Notes under the pieces: model-generated
The model's database searches: none
Seen by the model: only the letters and a program-made list of their open reading frames with translations
What the model was told of the DNA's origin: nothing
Source of the DNA: Candidatus Delongbacteria bacterium
Lineage (GTDB): Bacteria > UBA4055
Assembly: GCA_016937995.1 (NCBI GenBank)
Contig: JAFGVM010000037.1
Coordinates: 1 to 64,000 of the forward strand
DNA length: 64,000 nucleotides
Direction: 5' to 3'
Shown: in pieces, positions 8,647 through 18,709 of the stretch
How the letters are laid out: each line of letters starts with the position of its first letter
Numbering within the stretch: position 1 is the first letter of the stretch
Translations under genes and position numbers: made by a program

Positions 8647-10416
8647 TCACTTATTTTTCAGTATCTTATTTATATCTTTTTTTCTGTCAAGCTCATGAAG
8701 TATCCTGTGAACAGTTTTAAAATTTGAACTGCTCTTGTAATTATACAAAGCCACCATATTTTTCTTCTCACTGATCTTTTTGTTGACTTCTACTTCACCC
8801 CGTTCAAAAGGATCTTTACCAGTGAAATAATGGCATGCTGAAATTGTCATTGGCAACGGCAGAAATGGAGTGATCTGATTAATTGAAAGATCAAATTTTA
8901 TCAGTTCAAGAACATTATCTACAGTATCGTTATAATTCTCTCCAGGATGTCCTGCGAGTACATTGACCTTTAGTTCATGCTTCTTAGAATACTCTCCCAC
9001 CCGTTTTAAAAAGCTTTCAATGAACTCAACAGTTGCCTCATACTTCTGCTGTCCGGTCAAGTCATTGATCCTATCTTTTGAATTGAACAAATTCACTATA
9101 CCGTAAGTATTAACTCTTTTCATAACATACTCTTTGAAAGCATCATTGTCGCTGAGTAATAAAGCTACATCCACATCAGATGCATAAAAATTATTTCTTA
9201 TATTTTTCAGAATATCAACTTCCTTCGATATTTCGATCATTGAATTAGTACCTTTTGAAAGGTTTGAACATACCGTCGGTATTATACATGATAGTCTGTC
9301 ACATTTTTTACATTTTGATTCTGATCTTAAGCTTATTCCAAAGTAATTTGATCTTATACCGTAAAAATTGTTTACCATCTTATTAAAAACCTTGGTATTA
9401 GTGAAATAAATTATGTTACGTAAAATTGAACTTTTGGATCTGGATGAAATAAATCTTCCCTGAGTAAATATGTCCTGTGTGTAAGATAAACTGTTAATAG
9501 TTCCCCTGTGCGTGGGTATCTGATCTTTCATCCTGTTATATGCGGGAATATCCTCTTTATATTTTGGATGAGGTTTTAAAGTAAAACTTGTACTGTAAAT
9601 TGAGTCGATATCATTAGTTTCTAGAGGATATCCTGGTCTGTTGATTACAAGATAACGGTTCAGAACCCGTTGAACCAGTATTTCTGAATTATACGGGTTT
9701 TGATTTGAATGCAGTATTTTTTCGTGCTCAATGAATACGTCTTTATTTTTTTCAACTTCAAGAAATTCAGGAAGCATTCTGAATTTCTTTTTTTGAGGTG
9801 GTTCGTTAGAAATATATGCGATGCCGTCAAGAGAATGTAAATTTTTAAATTCTTTAGAGATCTTTATCTGGTCTGCTAAACTAACAAGATTATATTCCAT
9901 ATTTCCGTACAATAAGACATCTGCTTTTGAGTCAAAAAGTACTGGTTTTCTGATCTTGTCAGACCAAAAATCGTAATGGGCAGCCATTCTGCCTGCAGCC
10001 TCAACTCCTCCTACCACTATTTTTGAGTTCTTGTACATTTCCTTGATCTTGTTACAGTATCTTATCAATGCTCTGTCAGGCCTATTTATCTTTTTATTCC
10101 CGGGTAAATACTGATCTGATGTCTTAAGTTTCATATAAGGTGTATAATTGGATACCATTGAATCTTCTTCACCTGTTATTACCAGAAAAAACAATCTCGG
10201 TTTACCAAGTATTTTCCAATCCTCATCCTCATTAACCCTGGGCATATCGAGAACAGCGACTTTATAACCGTTCTTATCTAGAAATTTCCCGCAGACCGCT
10301 ACAGAAAAATTTGGATGATCAACATAAGCATCTCCTGTCACTATGATAATATCAGCCTGTTTCCATCCCAGCTTTTTAAATTCATTCGAATTATTCGGTA
10401 AAAATCCTTTTAACAT
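8647..10416 (-). CDS. YgiQ-family (UPF0313) protein lacking the radical-SAM cysteine motif
   Basis: RPDRALIRYCNKIKE, VVGGVEAAGRMAAHYDFWSD, CDRLSCIIPTVCSNL are YgiQ hallmarks; CX3CX2C position reads TINSLSYT. Confidence 0.88.
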   Translation of the reverse strand: MLKGFLPNNSNEFKKLGWKQADIIIVTGDAYVDHPNFSVAVCGKFLDKNGYKVAVLDMPRVNEDEDWKILGKPRLFFLVITGEEDSMVSNYTPYMKLKTSDQYLPGNKKINRPDRALIRYCNKIKEMYKNSKIVVGGVEAAGRMAAHYDFWSDKIRKPVLFDSKADVLLYGNMEYNLVSLADQIKISKEFKNLHSLDGIAYISNEPPQKKKFRMLPEFLEVEKNKDVFIEHEKILHSNQNPYNSEILVQRVLNRYLVINRPGYPLETNDIDSIYSTSFTLKPHPKYKEDIPAYNRMKDQIPTHRGTINSLSYTQDIFTQGRFISSRSKSSILRNIIYFTNTKVFNKMVNNFYGIRSNYFGISLRSESKCKKCDRLSCIIPTVCSNLSKGTNSMIEISKEVDILKNIRNNFYASDVDVALLLSDNDAFKEYVMKRVNTYGIVNLFNSKDRINDLTGQQKYEATVEFIESFLKRVGEYSKKHELKVNVLAGHPGENYNDTVDNVLELIKFDLSINQITPFLPLPMTISACHYFTGKDPFERGEVEVNKKISEKKNMVALYNYKSSSNFKTVHRILHELDRKKDINKILKNK

Positions 10417-10577
10417 TTTTTATCTCTTAAATTATTATAGAACATCCTTATAAAGCTATGCTTATTTAATCTTTTATACAATAAAAAAGTTCTCACACAA
10501 ATATTTTGCTTTATTACCCAACATTTCTTATTTTTTAGCAGAATGATAATAATATTAAACAAGCCGGGAGTATTGCT

Positions 10578-11933
10578 TTGTTGAGATTAATATACAACGC
10601 ATTTATCATACCTGTTCTTTACGTCTTTACTATTTTAGCAGCTGTCTTTAGTAAAAAAATTTACAAATCTCTGCAAGTGAGAGAAAATATCCTTAAAACT
10701 TTGACTAAGAAAAAGATAAGGCTTAATCCTTACAAAAGAACAGTACTATTTCATTGTTCTTCCATGGGTGAATACAAACAAATATTGCCAATAGTGAACA
10801 ACCTAAGACAAAGTTCAGTTGATTATAATATTGTACTTTCTCTGTTCTCGCCTTCGGTTTATGAAAATATCAACAGAGAAAACGAACTGTTTGATATTAT
10901 TACCTACATCCCATTCGACTTTTTTATGCAGACCCGAAATTTCATTAATATAATCAACCCTCAGCTTGTTATAATTTCCAAGCATGATGTTTGGCCCAAT
11001 TTCATATGGGAACTTGCACAAAAAGATATATCAATCTATCTTGTAAATGCTCTCTTTGCCGATGATACAAAAATGGACAAATGGTACATTAGATTCTTCT
11101 TCAGGTCAATATTTTCAAAATTATCCGGGATCATAACCATCAATGAAAAGCACAGGCAAAGATTTTTAAATATTTTTCCATATCCCGAAAAACTTTATAT
11201 CAGTGGAGATTCCAGGTTTGATACCGTTATCTTTGAAGCGGAGAACTCAGCCGGTATCGATCTGCTGAACAGGATTGAAACGAATGAACATGTTTTTGTA
11301 GCAGGAAGTACCTGGCCTGTTGCTGAAACCATCATAATCGAAACATGGAATAAGATCAAAAATAAATATCCTGATGCTTTCCTGATAATAGTTCCCCATG
11401 AAGTTGATAACGAACACATTTATAAAATTGAAACCATATGCCAGGAAAATAATCTTAAAAGCATTGTTTACACTGAATTGACAACAAGCGAAGATATACT
11501 GAAATACGACTGTATGATAGTGGATGTTATAGGGATATTATCAAAAGTTTACCGTTATGCGAATGTCGCTTATGTTGGTGGAGGTTTTTCTAAAAGTGGA
11601 CTGCATTCAGTAATCGAACCGGCGGTTTTTGGAATTCCGGTTGTTTTCGGTCCTAATCTTGATAAATCACCTGAAGCTCAGGAAATGAAGTACATGGATT
11701 GCGGGAATGATTTCAGCAGTTCCAGTGAACTTTATAAATCAATTGATACTTTATGGTCGGACAGAGACCTTTATCGGAAAATATGTGAATTGAGTACTGA
11801 ATTCATTAATAATCATAAAGGTGCGACAGATAGGATCGTGGACGTTATAACAGGGAATATTACCAAAAATGAGCTGGAAAAAGTAAAATCACTGACTGAA
11901 GAGGAAATTGAAGAATTGAGCAGATTCCAATAA
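10578..11933 (+). CDS. waaA: 3-deoxy-D-manno-octulosonic acid transferase
   Basis: VLFHCSSMGEYKQ, ISKHDVWPNFIWE, AGSTWPVAE, AYVGGGFSKSGLHSVIEPAVFGIPVVFGPN. Confidence 0.92.
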   Translation: MLRLIYNAFIIPVLYVFTILAAVFSKKIYKSLQVRENILKTLTKKKIRLNPYKRTVLFHCSSMGEYKQILPIVNNLRQSSVDYNIVLSLFSPSVYENINRENELFDIITYIPFDFFMQTRNFINIINPQLVIISKHDVWPNFIWELAQKDISIYLVNALFADDTKMDKWYIRFFFRSIFSKLSGIITINEKHRQRFLNIFPYPEKLYISGDSRFDTVIFEAENSAGIDLLNRIETNEHVFVAGSTWPVAETIIIETWNKIKNKYPDAFLIIVPHEVDNEHIYKIETICQENNLKSIVYTELTTSEDILKYDCMIVDVIGILSKVYRYANVAYVGGGFSKSGLHSVIEPAVFGIPVVFGPNLDKSPEAQEMKYMDCGNDFSSSSELYKSIDTLWSDRDLYRKICELSTEFINNHKGATDRIVDVITGNITKNELEKVKSLTEEEIEELSRFQ

Positions 11934-11944
11934 AGGATCCAATA

Positions 11945-13123
11945 ATGAAGTTAAAAGAGATACTGAACACCAGATATGAATTGATAATAAAATTCATCTT
12001 TATAGTTTTTTTCTTTGTTTTGTTCTCGTTTATTTTTGGTTATTACTGGCTTACAATGAAAGATCATAGTCAGAGAACATCATCGTTGGTAAAAAATTCT
12101 TTACAGGAATATTTTAAATTACTTGAGAATACCGATCAGGTAACCGATGAAAATACTGCATATATTCTGAAATTACTCAGTCAGTCCGGAACAAGTATTA
12201 TAATCCTGAACGAGAAAGAGATACCGATAGTCTGGTATAACCTCCCTTATGAAGGTGATCCCGAAAGGTCACTTGAAGTAATAAAAAAATATAACGAAAA
12301 ACCACTGATCTACGGTAATGCTTATCAAAAAAGGATCATTTATTTTTTACCGGGTGATCTAATGTTCAAAATGAGGCATTATCCGATATTTCTGATCGGA
12401 TCAATCCTGTTAGTAGCTATATTGACCGCTTTGTTTTACAGGTTTATGAAATTCAATGAAAAACAATCCATATGGATTGCAATGTCAAAGGAAACAGCAC
12501 ACCAGCTGGGAACTCCGATAACTTCATTGAACGGCTGGAAAGATTATCTTGTCGAGCTTTCAAAGGATAATGAAGACCTCATTCCTGTTCACGAAGGTAT
12601 CTCTGATGATCTGACACGGATAAATATGGTTGTTAACCGGTTCTCAAAAATATCATCGGACAAAGAACTCAAAATGTGTGATCTGAAACCGCTGATAGAA
12701 GAGACAGTAAATTATATTTCTGCAAGAATTCCAAGCGGGGGATCAAAATTTAATATAGAAATGGATCTTTCTGCTACTTCCAATATTTACATTAACAAAC
12801 TGCTTTTTGTATGGACGATAGAAAATTTGATCAAAAATTCTATTGAAGCTATCCCCCATAACATTGACGGAAAGATAAAAATAAAACTCTTTGAAGAGAA
12901 AAATGTTCTCGTAGTTGAGGTCTGTGACAACGGACACGGAATATCTATCTCAGATAAAAGCAATATTTTCAAGACAGGTTTTACTACAAAGAACAGAGGA
13001 TGGGGTCTTGGTCTGTCACTGGCAAAAAAAGTAATTGAGCAATATCACAACGGAAAACTATTTGTAAAATCAACTTCTGCAAAAGGATCAACAATAAGAA
13101 TCGAATTGAATAAGTACGTATAA
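11945..13123 (+). CDS. Orphan sensor histidine kinase
   Basis: KETAHQLGTPITSLNGW H-box, VCDNGHGIS, GWGLGLSLAKKVIEQY. Confidence 0.9.
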   Translation: MKLKEILNTRYELIIKFIFIVFFFVLFSFIFGYYWLTMKDHSQRTSSLVKNSLQEYFKLLENTDQVTDENTAYILKLLSQSGTSIIILNEKEIPIVWYNLPYEGDPERSLEVIKKYNEKPLIYGNAYQKRIIYFLPGDLMFKMRHYPIFLIGSILLVAILTALFYRFMKFNEKQSIWIAMSKETAHQLGTPITSLNGWKDYLVELSKDNEDLIPVHEGISDDLTRINMVVNRFSKISSDKELKMCDLKPLIEETVNYISARIPSGGSKFNIEMDLSATSNIYINKLLFVWTIENLIKNSIEAIPHNIDGKIKIKLFEEKNVLVVEVCDNGHGISISDKSNIFKTGFTTKNRGWGLGLSLAKKVIEQYHNGKLFVKSTSAKGSTIRIELNKYV

Positions 13124-13143
13124 CAAAATTACAGGGTCTATAA

Positions 13144-15498
13144 ATGCTAAGGAACATAAACGTAAACCATGATATTTCAAATTTAAAAACAGGATTAATG
13201 CTAAAGGTAGTCCCTTGTAAAGATAAGATCCCGATCCCGGGAAATATCATTTCATTGAACATTGATTCACATCATCTTACAAATATTCTTGAAGATGCTG
13301 AACTGACTGACTCACTTATTATCCTGATAGGCAAGAAAAATAAACTTGCTTCTGATCATACAAGCGAATCATACTTTACAGTCGGTTCTGTTGGAAAAGT
13401 AATGCAGGTCGTAAAAATACCAGGTATGGGAACAAAGGCTGTTGTAAGACCTGTCAAAAGAGCAAAGATCATCGAATTTGTAATGTCCAACGAAACATTA
13501 TACGGCAGGATCGATCCTATTGAAATTAAACCTGAGCTCAGTAGACTGACTTTAGCAACTCTAAGAATAATCAGGAATCTGTTCAAACAATATCTGGAGC
13601 TGAATCCGCAGATAGATGACAATGCTATTAATCTGGATGGTGATAACGAACATTCTGTTTATATAGATACGATCCTTGACATTCTTAATATCAGCTATAA
13701 CAGAAAACAGAAACTTCTTGAAATAACCGACTTTTCAGTGTTGATCGATGAGATACATATGCTTCTGATAAATGAAATAGAGTTCTCTAAGCTTGAAAAA
13801 AAGATCGAAGCAGAAGTGACAAAAAAAACTATAAAGGACCAGAAAGAATACTTTCTTAAAGAAAAATTGCGCGGATTAAGTTCTGAACTCGGTACAGATT
13901 CGGTTGAGATCGGAGAGGTCAGTAAAATTTATGAGCTTCAGAAGGAAAATAAATTATCAAAATTAGCTGAAGAAAAAGCTATTCATGAAATTGAAAAACT
14001 GAAGAAAATACACTCTATGTCACCTGAGTACGGACTGATCAGAGATTATCTGGAGCTAATTGCATCTTTACCATGGAAAAAGAAAAGCAGGATCAATATT
14101 GATATTGAAAAAGCAGAGGCTATACTTGAAGAAGATCATTACGGACTAAAAAAACCTAAAGAAAGGATAATTGAATACCTTTCTATTCTGAAATTGGTCA
14201 AGAAGCTGAAAAGTCCCATTTTATGCCTTGTGGGACCTCCGGGAACGGGTAAGACCTCTCTGGGTAAATCAATTGCAAGATCACTTGGAAGAAAATATAT
14301 ACGTATGGCTCTGGGTGGAGTGCATGATGAAGCAGAGATCAGAGGCCATAGAAAGACCTATATCGGAGCTATGCCGGGAAAGATCATTCAGTCTATCCGC
14401 CGTGCAGGTGTTAATAATCCTCTGTTCCTTTTAGACGAGATCGATAAAGTATCTTCTGATTTCAGAGGAGACCCTTCTTCAGCTTTACTTGAGGTACTTG
14501 ATCCTGAGCAGAACCATTCCTTCAGAGATAATTATCTTGATGTTGAGTTCGATCTTAGCAATGTACTTTTCATAGCCACAGCAAATGATCAGTCAAGGAT
14601 ACCTGCCCCGCTACTTGACAGAATGGAAATTATAAGACTTGACGGATACCTTGATATTGAAAAATATAACATTGCAAAAAATTTCCTTATACCGGAGCAG
14701 ATAAAAGTTAACGGGTTGAACGAAAAAAATATATGTTTCAGTGATAACTGTATTTACAGGATCATATCCGAATATACTATGGAGGCCGGAGTAAGAGAAC
14801 TTGAAAGAAAAATTGCAAAGATCTGTCGTAAAGCAGCAAGAATGACCATTCAGGACAAGAGTACACAGATCCATGTCACTACAAAGAACCTTCATAATTT
14901 TTTAGGGACAGAAGAATATAAAGATTTTTCTCAGACAAAAGGCAAAAAGGTAGGTGAAGTGAACGGTCTTGCCTGGACAATTTCAGGAGGTGCTGTTCTT
15001 AAGGTCGAAGCAAACTTAATGAGTGGAAAAGGTCAGCTGAATCTTACAGGTAAACTGGGTGATGTTATGAAAGAGTCCGCTCAGGCTGCTTTAAGTTATA
15101 TTAAGACCTTTGCTTTAACATACAGTATCGAAAACACGATTTTTACTGAAAATGATATACATTTACATTTCCCTGAAGGTGCTACTCCAAAGGACGGACC
15201 GTCCGCAGGAAGCACTATCGTAATATCATTGCTTAGTGCGATAAAGAATATTCCTGTTGATCAGAGTATCGGTATGACCGGAGAAATAACTATCCATGGA
15301 GAGATCCTTGCGATCGGAGGTTTGAAAACAAAATTAATGGCTGCAAAAAGATCAAAGATATCAACTGTTTTCATTCCAAAACAGAACATTAAAGACCTTG
15401 ATGACATTGATAAACAGATCAAATCAGCTTTAAAAATAATACCTGTCTCTCATATTTCTGAGGTGATAAAATATATTCTTGGAGATCTCGGTAAATGA
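13144..15498 (+). CDS. lon: ATP-dependent protease Lon
   Basis: GPPGTGKTSLGKSIARSLGRKYIRMALGGVHDEAEIRGHRKTYIGAMPG; catalytic PKDGPSAGSTI. Confidence 0.97.
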   Translation: MLRNINVNHDISNLKTGLMLKVVPCKDKIPIPGNIISLNIDSHHLTNILEDAELTDSLIILIGKKNKLASDHTSESYFTVGSVGKVMQVVKIPGMGTKAVVRPVKRAKIIEFVMSNETLYGRIDPIEIKPELSRLTLATLRIIRNLFKQYLELNPQIDDNAINLDGDNEHSVYIDTILDILNISYNRKQKLLEITDFSVLIDEIHMLLINEIEFSKLEKKIEAEVTKKTIKDQKEYFLKEKLRGLSSELGTDSVEIGEVSKIYELQKENKLSKLAEEKAIHEIEKLKKIHSMSPEYGLIRDYLELIASLPWKKKSRINIDIEKAEAILEEDHYGLKKPKERIIEYLSILKLVKKLKSPILCLVGPPGTGKTSLGKSIARSLGRKYIRMALGGVHDEAEIRGHRKTYIGAMPGKIIQSIRRAGVNNPLFLLDEIDKVSSDFRGDPSSALLEVLDPEQNHSFRDNYLDVEFDLSNVLFIATANDQSRIPAPLLDRMEIIRLDGYLDIEKYNIAKNFLIPEQIKVNGLNEKNICFSDNCIYRIISEYTMEAGVRELERKIAKICRKAARMTIQDKSTQIHVTTKNLHNFLGTEEYKDFSQTKGKKVGEVNGLAWTISGGAVLKVEANLMSGKGQLNLTGKLGDVMKESAQAALSYIKTFALTYSIENTIFTENDIHLHFPEGATPKDGPSAGSTIVISLLSAIKNIPVDQSIGMTGEITIHGEILAIGGLKTKLMAAKRSKISTVFIPKQNIKDLDDIDKQIKSALKIIPVSHISEVIKYILGDLGK

Positions 15499-16172
15499 GC
15501 GAAAACTATAAAGTAATAAATGAAAATGATTCATACAACCGGAATGAATTTAAAATCAGATCATCTGATTTCATAACAAGCGCTTCTGACAGGTCAGGTT
15601 TTATCATTGATGAAAAAGAACAGCTTGTATTTGCAGGCCGTTCCAATGCAGGTAAATCTTCACTGATAAACTCCCTGCTGAACAGAAAAAAACTTGCTAA
15701 GACAAGTAATACTCCCGGAAAGACCAGATTAGTCAATTACTTTCTTATCAATGAAAATTTTTATTTCGTAGACCTTCCCGGTTACGGTTATGCATCAGTA
15801 CCCAAGACTGAAAGAGAAAAATGGAGAAAATTAACTGAGTCGTTCTTTGAAGGTAATAATAAACTTAGACTGGCTTTTTCAATAGTTGATATCAGGCATA
15901 TACCAACAGAAAATGATATGATGCTTATTGAAACCTTTGATTTTTTCAGAATACCTCAGATAGTGATCCTTAGTAAAAAAGACAAGCTTTCGAATAATAA
16001 AGTATTCGTTCAGTTGAGGATGTTCAAGAAGTTATTAGCGGATAAAAATTCGATCATAGATATTATTCCTTACAGCTCAGTGAACCACTTCAACAGGGAA
16101 AAAGTTATAAAGATCATGGGTGATCACCTTACCAACCTAGAACTTGAGGAATATGATGATAGAGATAAATAG
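15495..16172 (+). CDS. engB: Ribosome biogenesis GTPase YsxC/EngB
   Basis: FAGRSNAGKSSLINSL, NTPGKTRLVNYF, DLPGYGYA, LSKKDKL. Confidence 0.94.
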   Translation: MSENYKVINENDSYNRNEFKIRSSDFITSASDRSGFIIDEKEQLVFAGRSNAGKSSLINSLLNRKKLAKTSNTPGKTRLVNYFLINENFYFVDLPGYGYASVPKTEREKWRKLTESFFEGNNKLRLAFSIVDIRHIPTENDMMLIETFDFFRIPQIVILSKKDKLSNNKVFVQLRMFKKLLADKNSIIDIIPYSSVNHFNREKVIKIMGDHLTNLELEEYDDRDK

Positions 16173-16338
16173 AAACCTTTGCGATAGATGCGGGACATGT
16201 GTAGCAGTTTGCGAGACTGATTGTATAACTGTTTATGAAGCCTACATTGAAATTGATGATGACAAGTGTATCAGTTGTAAAAAATGTGTCTGGATATGCC
16301 CTATGGATGCCTTAAATCTAGTCATGAAGGAGAAATAG
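16153..16338 (+). CDS. 2x[4Fe-4S] ferredoxin
   Basis: CDRCGTCVAVC and CISCKKCVWICP; overlaps the engB 3' end. Confidence 0.88.
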   Translation: MMIEINRNLCDRCGTCVAVCETDCITVYEAYIEIDDDKCISCKKCVWICPMDALNLVMKEK

Positions 16339-17136
16339 TTGAAACAGTTTATACTTCGGATCTTAAGAAAGCTTGGACTTTTAGAACAGGCTGATCATGT
16401 TAATTTTATCCTCAGTTATTTTTCATACTTTTCAAAGAACAGCAGATTTAAAAAACTCAATCCTGATATTTTACTTCCACCCCATTATATGCTTTTTGAA
16501 TCATTTGGAAAAATGGATTACACTTCTTACTACAAAAAAGGCAAAGAAAGTGCTGTTGATATTCTTGACCTTCTGAAAAAACATCATTCACTTGAAAATA
16601 TCGATCTGCTTGAATGGGGTTGCGGTCCGGTAAGAATATTAAGGCATATCCCTGAAATTCTATCCGGAAAAAATGCAAATATATTCGGATCAGATTATAA
16701 TCCTGAGACGATCAAATGGGATAAGAACTCATTTGTTAATATCAGCTTCTCTCAGAATGAACTACTCCCCCCTCTTGAATATGATGATAATTTTTTCGAT
16801 ATTGTTTATTGTATCTCTGTTTTTACGCATTTGGATGAAGTGACAGAATTGAAATGGTTCAATGAAATTATCAGAGTTTTAAAACCTGGTGGTGTTTTTC
16901 TTTTGTCTATTCACGGTGAATCAAGCAAAGACAGGCTCAGTGATGATGAGAAAAAGATCTTTGATGAAAAAGGATGTGTGATCAGAAGTAATGTTACCGA
17001 AGGTAAAAGAAGTTTTACTTCCTATAATTCAGAGAAATTCATGCGAGAAAAAATACTCAAAGATGTTGAGATCCTTGAGTTCATTCCAGGCAAGAAAAAT
17101 GAGCAGGATATCTGGATCGTTAGGAAGTCAGTCTAA
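16339..17136 (+). CDS. Class I SAM-dependent methyltransferase
   Basis: LLEWGCGPVRILRHIPE, FDIVYCISVFTHL, RVLKPGGVFLLSIHG. Confidence 0.85.
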   Translation: MKQFILRILRKLGLLEQADHVNFILSYFSYFSKNSRFKKLNPDILLPPHYMLFESFGKMDYTSYYKKGKESAVDILDLLKKHHSLENIDLLEWGCGPVRILRHIPEILSGKNANIFGSDYNPETIKWDKNSFVNISFSQNELLPPLEYDDNFFDIVYCISVFTHLDEVTELKWFNEIIRVLKPGGVFLLSIHGESSKDRLSDDEKKIFDEKGCVIRSNVTEGKRSFTSYNSEKFMREKILKDVEILEFIPGKKNEQDIWIVRKSV

Positions 17137-17160
17137 GTTATTCGAAATCTAAGATCTAAT

Positions 17161-17203
17161 AAAAAAAGTCTTACATTTCAATCAACTCAATGTGACTTTT
17201 TTT
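17161..17203. terminator. Hairpin with A/T-tract (copy A of the GTC-hairpin family), likely a terminator
   Basis: AAAAAAAGTC-tt-ACATT-tcaatcaactc-AATGT-GACTTTTTTT. Confidence 0.65.
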
Positions 17204-17226
17204 CTCATAACCCATAACCCACAACT

Positions 17227-17874
17227 ATGAAAACAATGTTTTCAAAATACAAAGCAATCATCTTCGATATGGACGGTCTTCTTCTCGATACAGAAAAGAT
17301 CTGCTGGGAATGTTTTAGATCAGCCTGTAAGCAGTTCAACTATGATCCTGATTTCAATATCTATAAACGAATTATCGGAAGAAGTGCTACCGAAGGTAAT
17401 AAGATACTCTCTGAAGCTCTCAAAGATTTTATACCTTACGAAACAGTAAATCCTATCTGGAATAAGCTTTATCACGATGCAATAGAGAATAATCCTATAC
17501 CTTTGAAAAAAGGAGTCAGAGAATTCCTTGAGCATGTTTCTAAACTTGAACTTAAGTTGGCTGTAGCAACATCGACTGGCTATGATCTTGCTGTAAAGAA
17601 ACTCAAAAACACTGACCTGTATAAATATTTTGAAGTAGTTGTAGCAGGTGACCAGGTAACGAATTCTAAACCTGATCCTGAGATATATCTAACTGTAGCT
17701 GATAAACTTGGTGTTGATCCTAAAGATTGCCTTGCTTTTGAAGATTCTGACAATGGAACTTTAGCTGCTCATGCTGCCGGAATGACAGTCATTCAAATTC
17801 CTGATATGATAGAAGTAAGTGATGAAGTGAAAGCACTTGGGCATCGGATCGTGGGGAGCTTTGAGGAAGTGTAG
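17227..17874 (+). CDS. HAD-superfamily hydrolase, beta-phosphoglucomutase-like
   Basis: IFDMDGLLLDTE, VATSTG, KPDPEIYLTVADKLG, FEDSDNGTLAAHAAGM. Confidence 0.9.
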   Translation: MKTMFSKYKAIIFDMDGLLLDTEKICWECFRSACKQFNYDPDFNIYKRIIGRSATEGNKILSEALKDFIPYETVNPIWNKLYHDAIENNPIPLKKGVREFLEHVSKLELKLAVATSTGYDLAVKKLKNTDLYKYFEVVVAGDQVTNSKPDPEIYLTVADKLGVDPKDCLAFEDSDNGTLAAHAAGMTVIQIPDMIEVSDEVKALGHRIVGSFEEV

Positions 17875-17875
17875 G

Positions 17876-18655
17876 TTATTTATTCAGCCCGTATTCTGGT
17901 TGTTTCGTTAGCGTTGATTTTTCACATTTGAAATTAAAGTTAAATTTCTTTAAAATATCATTGATAGCATCCTCTAAATATGATGGAGAATGTGGTGAAA
18001 TATAAATCAAATCTACAAGTTCATTTATATTTGCAGGTAAATATAAGCCTGTTTCATCTATAGGTCTATCATTATTTAAATGACGAACCCAATGAATTAT
18101 TCTGACTTCATTTTCAAGATTGTATTCTCTTTTTTTGAAACATGCAGGTGATATAAATTCAGTAATATCCGGATGTTCTGTTTTATAATCAATATATTTA
18201 ACTTTACAAATTCTTTGAAACTTTAGTAAATTATTTACAGTATCTTCGCCTTTCGCACAAAAATTCTCGGGGTATTGAGATTTAATTAATTTGATATTAG
18301 ATTTAATAGCTAAAGAACCATTTTTTGAACCATATCTATTCCAAAGCGTTTCAGATTCAACATCTGAAGCAAACCAACAATTTACATATAAATATTGTGA
18401 ATTATTCTCAAAATGGTTTATATCTTCTTCATTTATTTTGATTCTAGATTCTTTCATATAATGTTCAATGCTGCCTTTAGTAAAAGTTCCTTCATGATTA
18501 TCATTGAATCTATCTATTCTTGAAAAAAATAAAGCATTTCTTGTTATAATTGATAAAAATTTTGACACATCCATGTATTTCCATAATACTAGATTATCAT
18601 CTAATACTTCATTATAATGATATGTCGATTGATTATTTTGCATAACAATCTCCAA
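17876..18655 (-). CDS. DUF2971-family protein
   Basis: LWKYMDVSKFLSIITRNALFFSRIDRFNDNHEGT...YVNCWFASDVESETLWNRYG. Confidence 0.75.
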   Translation of the reverse strand: MEIVMQNNQSTYHYNEVLDDNLVLWKYMDVSKFLSIITRNALFFSRIDRFNDNHEGTFTKGSIEHYMKESRIKINEEDINHFENNSQYLYVNCWFASDVESETLWNRYGSKNGSLAIKSNIKLIKSQYPENFCAKGEDTVNNLLKFQRICKVKYIDYKTEHPDITEFISPACFKKREYNLENEVRIIHWVRHLNNDRPIDETGLYLPANINELVDLIYISPHSPSYLEDAINDILKKFNFNFKCEKSTLTKQPEYGLNK

Positions 18656-18709
18656 TTTATAACATTTTCTACTTATCTAAAAAACAATTCCGTGTGATCC
18701 TTCCAAACC

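Noticed and set aside
13144-15498. Possible novelty in Lon
   Set aside because: Standard LonA organisation with all catalytic motifs; ordinary
17876-18655. DUF2971 protein as a defence gene
   Set aside because: DUF2971 genes can occur near defence loci, but this one is isolated among housekeeping genes; no support beyond family membership
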